The notes under the pieces are model-generated. The model searched no databases and was not told the DNA's origin. It saw only the letters and a list, made by a program, of their open reading frames with translations. From an uncultured Mycoplasmatota bacterium (GTDB taxonomy: Bacteria > Bacillota_I > Bacilli_A > RF39 > UBA660), in the NCBI GenBank assembly GCA_948472605.1, contig CAOKUH010000052.1, positions 1-10,437 on the forward strand: 10,437 nucleotides of DNA. The letters are read 5' to 3'. The translations under genes were made by a program, and so were the position numbers. Positions 1 to 4,996 of the stretch are shown piece by piece (the first letter of the stretch is position 1; every line of letters starts with the position of its first letter).

Positions 1-731
1 ATAGTTGGAGAAATATAAGTGTAGGAAATGCGTTTAATGCAAGTTACAATTACAAAAGAGAATTAGATAGTCATATGATGAAGAATACAGAATGGGGAGC
101 TGTTACTTATTTACAACATAGTCGTTATGGAAGTAGTGAAAGTGTAAGAATAAACAATAATAATGCTTATATAACAGGATATGCAGGAGTAGAAGAACCA
201 ACACTTGGATATAATAATGGAACTAGTATAGAAGGAAATCGAAATGAAGGTACGAACTTAGGAGTAGATGGAACATATACAATCAATTATTTAAATCCAA
301 GTAGTGTAGTAGCAAGTACCACAGGAAATTATAGTGGAATCTATGATATGAGTGGTGGGGCATATGAATATGTAATGGGAGTAAGAAGCTCAATAACAAG
401 CGGAAGTGCAGGAATAACAGATACAAATATAAATAGTAAATATTATGATGTATATGGAAATACAGAAAATTATAGTGATTATAAATATCGAATCTTGGGA
501 GATGGAACAAGTGAATTTGGGCCATTCCAAAATATAAAAGATCCAGATAATTCTTCTAGATATAAATCAAGTTGGTATTATGACTACGCCTATTTTGTTG
601 ACTCAGCTGGTTCGTGGTTCGGCCGTGGTGGGCATTGGAACGATGGTGTCACATCAGGAGCGTTTGTGTTTGGACCTCGTACTGGTGGTACACATGCTGG
701 TGTTTCGTATCGTTTAGTTTTAGCCATTTAA
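1..731 (+). CDS. C-terminal part of a surface protein with degenerate FGE-sulfatase / C-type-lectin-like module (5' truncated)
   Basis: The frame is open to the left edge (first full codon at 3), so the ATG at 75 is probably internal and the N-terminus is missing. The segment MMKNTEWGAVTYL (75-113) is, from memory, a motif common in gut Firmicute proteins that carry a prepilin-like N-terminus. YDMSGGAYEYV (342-374) matches the 'YDM-GN-WEW' core of the FGE-sulfatase fold, and GRGGHW...SYRLVLA (621-725) matches its 'RGGSW...GFR' end. No cysteine is visible, so the FGE catalytic cysteines are absent and the fold is probably used for binding. The middle is rich in Asn, Gly, Ser and Tyr, as in exposed proteins. 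Codons change sharply after about 582: Gly goes from mostly GGA to mostly GGT, and GC roughly doubles. The function is unproven; an adhesin or pilus-associated ligand-binding protein is my inference. Confidence 0.7.
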   Translation, partial: SWRNISVGNAFNASYNYKRELDSHMMKNTEWGAVTYLQHSRYGSSESVRINNNNAYITGYAGVEEPTLGYNNGTSIEGNRNEGTNLGVDGTYTINYLNPSSVVASTTGNYSGIYDMSGGAYEYVMGVRSSITSGSAGITDTNINSKYYDVYGNTENYSDYKYRILGDGTSEFGPFQNIKDPDNSSRYKSSWYYDYAYFVDSAGSWFGRGGHWNDGVTSGAFVFGPRTGGTHAGVSYRLVLAI

Positions 732-735
732 CTAT

Positions 736-774
736 AAAAATAAAGAAATTTTTAAGAAATTCTTTATTTTTTTT
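736..774 (+). terminator. Rho-independent terminator after the surface-protein gene
   Basis: AATAAAGAA (739-747) pairs with TTCTTTATT (760-768). An inner TTT/AAA extends the stem past a single bulged A. A T-run follows at 767-774. The structure starts 5 bases after the TAA stop. The stem is AT-rich and therefore weak for its length. Its T-tail runs directly into the next promoter. Confidence 0.75.
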
Positions 775-782
775 GCTATAAT
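774..782 (+). promoter_or_regulatory. Extended -10 promoter for ffh
   Basis: TGCTATAAT is a perfect TGN-TATAAT extended -10 element, with TATAAT at 777-782. No convincing -35 lies 16-18 bases upstream, where the terminator stem sits. Start of transcription would be near 789, so the leader would be little more than the Shine-Dalgarno sequence. The same nonamer recurs at 4216-4224. Confidence 0.7.
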
Positions 783-803
783 AGAAATTGGGTGATGACA
801 ATT

Positions 804-2111
804 ATGTTTGAATACATGGGAGACAGATTAACAAATGCTATAAAAAATATTCGTGGATTAGGAAAAATAACTGAAGAAAACATATCAGATGCATTAAGAG
901 AAATAAGAATGGCGCTTTTAGAAGCGGATGTTAACTATGTTGTTGTAAAAGAATTCATAGCTAATATTAAAGAAAAAGCGTTAGGAATGGAAGTTCAAAA
1001 AAGTTTAAAACCAGATGAATTGTTTATAAAATTAGTTAAAGATGAACTAATTAACCTTTTAGGTGGAGATTATGTATCCTTAGAAACAAGTAAAAATCCT
1101 ACTATTTTAATGCTAGTTGGATTACAGGGAAGTGGGAAAACAACTACTGCTGGAAAACTTGCCAATTTATTGCGAAAAAAACATGCTAAAAAACCTATTT
1201 TAGTAGCATGTGACATTTATCGTCCAGCAGCAATAGATCAATTACAAACAATTGGTAAAAGTCTTAATATTGAAGTATATACAGAAGGTATTAAAAATCC
1301 CGTTACAATAGTAACAAATGCTTTAGAATATGCCAAAGAAAATAAAAATGATTATATTATTGTTGATACAGCAGGACGTTTACAAATAGACGAGACATTA
1401 ATGCAAGAATTAAAAGATATAACTAATACTATTAATCCTCATGAAACAATTTTAGTAATTGATGCTATGATGGGACAAGATGCGATCAATGTTATAAACG
1501 GATTTAATGATGCTTTAAATATTACTGGAACAATTTTAACTAAATTAGATGGAAGTACTAAAGGTGGTGTTGCCTTATCAGTAAGACATTTGACAAATAT
1601 TCCAATTAAGTTTGTAGGAGACTCAGAAAAATTAGATGGATTATCTGAATTCTATCCAGAGAGAATGGCCAATCGAATTTTAGATATGGGAGATATTTTA
1701 TCAATAGCAGATAAAGTAGAAGGTATCATAAGCGAGGATGAAGCATTAGATACAGCAAAAAAAATGAAAAAAGGAACATTTGATTTAGAAGATTTTTTGA
1801 CAACATTTAAACAAATAAAAAAACTTGGTCCATTAGAAAATATATTAAAAATGTTACCAGGAGCTAGAAAAATGGGCATAAATGATATAAATATTGATCC
1901 CAAAGACATGGCTCATGTAGAAGCTATAATATTATCAATGACACCTTATGAAAGACGTCATCCTGATATTTTAAAAGCCTCAAGAAAGCAAAGAATAGCT
2001 AAAGGTAGTGGAAGAAGTGTTGAAGAGGTAAATAGATTACTTAAACAATTTGAAGAAATGAAAAAAATGATGAAAATGGTATCATCAGGTAATATGAAAA
2101 TGCCATTTTAA
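804..2111 (+). CDS. ffh: Signal recognition particle GTPase Ffh (SRP54)
   Basis: This is the protein subunit of the signal recognition particle. It binds SRP RNA and nascent signal sequences and docks with FtsY at the membrane. I start it at 804 (MFEYMGDRL, 435 residues) because GGGTGA (790-795) lies 8 bases upstream and the family normally begins MF-x-x-L-x-(D/E)RL; GTG 792 and ATG 795 overlap that site. The order is N domain 1-~95, then G domain: P-loop GLQGSGKTTT (106-115), DIYRPAA (137-143), DTAGR (188-192), TKLDGS (246-251). The closing-loop region reads GDSEKLDGL rather than the usual G-x-GEK. The M domain (~324-435) has GPLENILKMLPG, the RNA-binding stretch SRKQRIAKGSG (393-403) and a Met-rich tail. 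Length is normal. It heads a two-gene operon with fhs. Confidence 0.97.
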   Translation: MFEYMGDRLTNAIKNIRGLGKITEENISDALREIRMALLEADVNYVVVKEFIANIKEKALGMEVQKSLKPDELFIKLVKDELINLLGGDYVSLETSKNPTILMLVGLQGSGKTTTAGKLANLLRKKHAKKPILVACDIYRPAAIDQLQTIGKSLNIEVYTEGIKNPVTIVTNALEYAKENKNDYIIVDTAGRLQIDETLMQELKDITNTINPHETILVIDAMMGQDAINVINGFNDALNITGTILTKLDGSTKGGVALSVRHLTNIPIKFVGDSEKLDGLSEFYPERMANRILDMGDILSIADKVEGIISEDEALDTAKKMKKGTFDLEDFLTTFKQIKKLGPLENILKMLPGARKMGINDINIDPKDMAHVEAIILSMTPYERRHPDILKASRKQRIAKGSGRSVEEVNRLLKQFEEMKKMMKMVSSGNMKMPF

Positions 2112-2127
2112 ATAAAATAGAAAATAG

Positions 2128-3675
2128 ATGGAGGAGATTAAAGCAATAACGTTAAGAGAGATATTAATAAATAAAGGATATCAAGAAAAGAATTTAAGGT
2201 TTTATGGTGATGAAATTGCCAAAATAGAAAATATTACGACAAAAGAAAAAAGAGGAAAACTCATATTAGTAACATCAACTTCCCCAACAAAATATGGTGA
2301 GGGAAAAACTACTCTTGCTATAAGTTTAAATGATGCTTTAAATAAAATGGGAAATTCCTCAATTGTCGCTCTTAGAGAACCATCATTAGGACCTGTTTTT
2401 GGAACAAAAGGAGGAGCAACTGGTGGGGGATGTGCAAAAGTTTTACCAGAGATGGAAATAAATTTGCATTTTACTGGTGATATACATGCTTTAACTACAG
2501 CTAATAACTTATTATCAGCCATAATAGATAATCATATCTTCCAAGGAAATGAATTAAATATTGATAAGAATAATATAACTCATGAAAGATGTATGGATTT
2601 AAATGATAGAAGTTTAAGAAATATAAGAATAAATGATACAGATGTTCATTTTAATATTACTACAGCATCAGAAATGATGGCTATTCTTTGTCTTGCTAAA
2701 GATGAAATAGATTTAAAAACAAGATTAGGTAATATTTTAGTTGGTTATACATTTAATAAAGAAGAGGTTTTTGCTCGTGATTTGAATTGTATAAATGCTT
2801 TATATATTCTTTTAAAAGATGCCTTAAAACCTAATATAGTAAAAACTCTTGAAAATAATTTAGCACTTATTCATGGAGGACCTTTTGCTAATATTGCTCA
2901 TGGAACAAATAGTATAATTTCTACTAATTATGCGTTAAATAACTATGACTATACTATTGTAGAAGCTGGTTTTGGCAGTGATATGGGAGCTTTAAAATTC
3001 TTTGATATAGTTGCAAGAACAAATAAAAACTTAATTCCTGATGTAGTAGTTATTAATACTACTATCCAAAGCTTGAAACACAATGGTAATGGTAATTTAA
3101 AAGAAGGAATAGAAAATTTAGAATATCATATATCTAATATGCAAAAATTTACGAATAACTTATTAGTTGTTTTAAATAAACATGAAACTGATTTGGATAT
3201 AGATATAAATTATATTAAAGATTTTGTTTTAAAGAAAAATATTTTATTTAGTATTTCAACAGGATATTTAGTTGGAAGTGAAGGTTCATTAGATGTAGCC
3301 AAAAAAGTTATTGAAATATCAGCAAATGAATCTACAAAGCTCCAATATGCTTATGATGTTTGTGATAAGTTAGAAGAAAAAATTAATAAATTCTGCAAAA
3401 TAAACTTTGGAACTAAAGAAATTAAATTTTCTAAAGAAGCTCTAGAAAAAATGCATAGACTTGAAAAAAGTAAGTTTAGGGATTTACCAATATGTATTGC
3501 TAAAACTCAATACTCAATTACAGATAATGCTAAAATATTAGGTTATCCTAAAGATTTTACTATGATGGTAAAAGATATTAAATTATTTAGTGGAGCAGGT
3601 TTTATAACGATATATTTTGGTAATATTTTAACTATGCCAGGACTTTCTAAAGATGCTAATTATCAAAAAATGTAA
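2128..3675 (+). CDS. fhs: Formate-tetrahydrofolate ligase (divergent, short)
   Basis: The family makes 10-formyl-tetrahydrofolate from formate, ATP and tetrahydrofolate in the cytosol, feeding purine synthesis and initiator-tRNA formylation. Landmarks seen: YGEGKTT (55-62; usually TPAGEGKTT), LREPSLGPVFGTKGGATGGG (82-101; the KGGAAGGG signature), GGPFANIAHGTNSI (250-263), EAGFGSDMGALKFFDI (279-294), IAKTQYS (457-463) and TMPGLSK (502-508). The second signature (ATVRALK-x-HGG) is altered to NTTIQSLKHNG (310-320). The VWAKGGEGG motif reads GYLVGSEGS (379-387), putting Tyr where a folate-stacking Trp normally sits. At 515 residues it is about 40 shorter than the usual ~555, partly from a clipped C-terminus. 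It begins 16 bases after ffh and is probably co-transcribed. The start is uncertain: GGAGGAG lies just inside the ATG, not upstream. Family identity is firm; full activity is inference. Confidence 0.93.
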   Translation: MEEIKAITLREILINKGYQEKNLRFYGDEIAKIENITTKEKRGKLILVTSTSPTKYGEGKTTLAISLNDALNKMGNSSIVALREPSLGPVFGTKGGATGGGCAKVLPEMEINLHFTGDIHALTTANNLLSAIIDNHIFQGNELNIDKNNITHERCMDLNDRSLRNIRINDTDVHFNITTASEMMAILCLAKDEIDLKTRLGNILVGYTFNKEEVFARDLNCINALYILLKDALKPNIVKTLENNLALIHGGPFANIAHGTNSIISTNYALNNYDYTIVEAGFGSDMGALKFFDIVARTNKNLIPDVVVINTTIQSLKHNGNGNLKEGIENLEYHISNMQKFTNNLLVVLNKHETDLDIDINYIKDFVLKKNILFSISTGYLVGSEGSLDVAKKVIEISANESTKLQYAYDVCDKLEEKINKFCKINFGTKEIKFSKEALEKMHRLEKSKFRDLPICIAKTQYSITDNAKILGYPKDFTMMVKDIKLFSGAGFITIYFGNILTMPGLSKDANYQKM

Positions 3676-3705
3676 AAAATATTTAAAATTTAGAATTAAT
3701 TATAT

Positions 3706-3736
3706 ATGGTGATTTGTCATAAACACCATTTTTTTT
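3706..3736 (+). terminator. Rho-independent terminator of the ffh-fhs operon
   Basis: ATGGTG (3706-3711) pairs with CACCAT (3724-3729). TTT/AAA extends the stem across one bulged A, leaving a GTCAT loop. A run of eight T follows (3729-3736). It lies 30 bases after the fhs stop. Confidence 0.85.
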
Positions 3737-3749
3737 ATGGCATAAAATA
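3723..3749 (+). promoter_or_regulatory. Possible mother-cell sigma (SigK/SigE-type) promoter of the CotD-like gene
   Basis: CATAAAATA (3741-3749) fits the Bacillus subtilis SigK -10 pattern CATANNNTA. It also resembles the SigE -10 CATACAAT in 7 of 8 positions. An AC (3723-3724) stands 16 bases upstream, the usual SigK -35 position. No TATAAT-type box is present here, unlike the two other promoters in the window. The -35 would overlap the preceding terminator stem. Short motifs in AT-rich DNA are weak evidence; the match is notable only because the gene downstream is coat-like. Confidence 0.35.
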
Positions 3750-3771
3750 AACTAGAAAGGAAATGGTATTA

Positions 3772-4101
3772 ATGAAAAATAATCGTTGTCAAGATACAAC
3801 AGCTTTTCCTGAAGCAACTGATATGAGTGTGGGAATGAATATGAATATGGGTATGGGAATGGATTATTGTATGCCAATGGGAGGTTGTTCATGTCCTCAA
3901 ACTATGATGTGCCCACCAGTTTATGAATGTCCACAAGTTAGATGTTGTCATAGAGTAATAAACTATGAAGTACCACATATAATTCCATGTCATACTAAAA
4001 CTATAAATCATCATGTTTATAGACATACTTATCAACCATGCTATAGCTATTCAGAAGAAGACGAATCAAGCGAAATATATGGACCAAATTGCTGTAAATA
4101 A
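3772..4101 (+). CDS. CotD-family spore coat-like protein
   Basis: This is a 109-residue protein with 12 cysteines. A Met/Gly repeat region (18-38, MNMNMGMGM) is followed by Cys/Pro clusters (CSCPQTMMCPPVYECPQVRCC, broken at 39-59). A His/Tyr block, YEVPHIIPCHTKTINHH (65-81), and a terminal CC (107-108) complete it. The VPHI-P-HT-x-x-x-NH pattern followed by alternating His/Tyr is the hallmark of CotD, an inner spore-coat protein made in the mother cell and crosslinked through Cys/Tyr. I choose ATG 3772 because AAAGGA (3756-3761) is 10 bases upstream; ATG 3763 is only one base from it. The gene is monocistronic, with a terminator on each side and a possible SigK-like promoter. Whether this organism forms spores cannot be told from the window. 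A Met/Cys/His metal-binding role is the alternative. Confidence 0.72.
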   Translation: MKNNRCQDTTAFPEATDMSVGMNMNMGMGMDYCMPMGGCSCPQTMMCPPVYECPQVRCCHRVINYEVPHIIPCHTKTINHHVYRHTYQPCYSYSEEDESSEIYGPNCCK

Positions 4102-4124
4102 TCTCGATTTATTCGAGATTTTTT
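4100..4124 (+). terminator. Rho-independent terminator of the CotD-like gene
   Basis: AATCTCGA (4100-4107) pairs perfectly with TCGAGATT (4113-4120) around the loop TTTAT. The T-run is 4119-4124. The left arm overlaps the TAA stop codon (4099-4101). Confidence 0.9.
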
Positions 4125-4126
4125 CA

Positions 4127-4212
4127 TGTAAAAAACAATATATGTAAAACATTCATTTTTCATTTACAAACGTTTACAATATGTGTAATTTACACTTGTG
4201 TTTTTTTTTACA
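4127..4212 (+). promoter_or_regulatory. Cluster of TGTAAA/TTTACA hexamers with a 13-bp palindrome; candidate operator region
   Basis: TGTAAA occurs at 4127 and 4143. Its reverse complement TTTACA occurs at 4163, 4173, 4189 and 4207. That is six copies in 86 bases. The copy at 4189 is part of the perfect palindrome GTGTAATTTACAC (4183-4195), which ends one base before the proposed -35 box. This 131-bp gap (4125-4255) holds no gene. I read it as a binding array for a regulator of the pilus operon; the protein is unknown. Confidence 0.5.
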
Positions 4213-4224
4213 TTATGCTATAAT
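4196..4224 (+). promoter_or_regulatory. Promoter of the Tad-like surface operon
   Basis: -35 TTGTGT (4196-4201) and -10 TATAAT (4219-4224) are separated by 17 bases. The -10 is extended (TGC upstream, 4216-4218). A run of nine T (4201-4209) begins at the last base of the -35 and fills much of the spacer. Transcription would start near 4231, giving a ~25-base leader with GGGTGG (4244-4249) before the first ATG. Confidence 0.75.
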
Positions 4225-4255
4225 CATGGCAGATTATTTAGGTTGGGTGGATTAG

Positions 4256-4996
4256 ATGAAAAAATCAAAATTGTTTTTGCTAGCAATTGTATTGTTAACT
4301 CCAAAATTAGTATTTGCTGAAAGTGCTTGTAATTACGAAGAGCAAGTAGAAATTAATAATATAGTTGCGAATGTAAATGCAACTTATGAAGCAGTCGAAA
4401 TTTATAACGGGAAAACATTTGATATTGATAATAGAAATGAAGATGGTTCTATACCTGAGGTAGATAGCTACATCAAGGGATTCAATATTAATATAATGAA
4501 TATTACCGATGATATTTATGTGGTTGTAAGTAATAATAAAAATAGTGACGTAAAAACATTTTATTATAGAGATACTAATGAAGGTGAAGCAACATTTCAA
4601 GTTAAAGATGCTTTATCTCTAGTAACTTATACAATTGAAATTCATTCAAATAAATATTCCTGTGTAGGAGAACTTTTTCGGAAGTTTACTATAACTACAC
4701 CAATATATAACGCTTATTCAGAATCTGTTGCATGTAAAGATAACTCTGGTTTCTATTATTGCCAAGAATATATTTCCTCTGAAAATATATCTGTAAACGA
4801 ATTTACAAAACAAGTTCAAGAATATCAAATTAAAAAGCAAGAAGAACAAGAAAAAGAAAATAAAAAGGGATTTGATTTAAAAGAATTTTTTAAAAACAAT
4901 AAATTCACTATTATTACAATAAGTGGAATTGTTGTCATAGCGGGGGTTGCTACTACTGTGATTCTTCTAAAAAAGAAAAGGAGTAGAGTATTATGA
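4256..4996 (+). CDS. Secreted type I single-pass membrane protein of unknown function
   Basis: I do not recognise the family. The 246 residues show a signal peptide (1-21, MKKSKLF...VFA with cleavage before ES), then an ectodomain of about 190 residues with four cysteines (25, 136, 160, 169) and a beta-rich look. A charged helical stretch (182-210, KKQEEQEKENKK) is followed by a hydrophobic span (217-238) and the stop-transfer tail KKKRSRVL. The protein should therefore face outward with a very short cytosolic tail. There is no LPXTG motif. GGGTGG lies 6 bases before the ATG. It is the first gene of the operon and its stop overlaps the next ATG (ATGA, 4993-4996), so the two products are probably made together and may be partners. 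The in-frame TGA is followed at once by TAA, a tandem stop. Confidence 0.82.
   Translation: MKKSKLFLLAIVLLTPKLVFAESACNYEEQVEINNIVANVNATYEAVEIYNGKTFDIDNRNEDGSIPEVDSYIKGFNINIMNITDDIYVVVSNNKNSDVKTFYYRDTNEGEATFQVKDALSLVTYTIEIHSNKYSCVGELFRKFTITTPIYNAYSESVACKDNSGFYYCQEYISSENISVNEFTKQVQEYQIKKQEEQEKENKKGFDLKEFFKNNKFTIITISGIVVIAGVATTVILLKKKRSRVL

Noticed and set aside
283..525. Open frame on the - strand inside the surface-protein gene
   Set aside because: It is opposite a supported gene. The translation is a His/Leu/Tyr-rich string caused by ATA/TAT/GAT codons on the other strand, with no ribosome site or family resemblance.
1..731. Active formylglycine-generating enzyme or sulfatase-maturation factor
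   Set aside because: No cysteine is visible in the translated part, and the GN-WEW core is altered. Only the fold appears retained.
1652..1909. Open frame on the - strand inside ffh
   Set aside because: It lies antisense to the conserved Ffh G/M domains and has no promoter or ribosome site. The same holds for - strand frames at 2202-2522, 4307-4600, 7073-7267 and 9125-9403.
4127..4212. CRISPR or other regular repeat array
   Set aside because: The repeated units are only 6 bases, irregularly spaced (10-20 bases) and in both orientations. This fits transcription-factor sites, not a CRISPR array.
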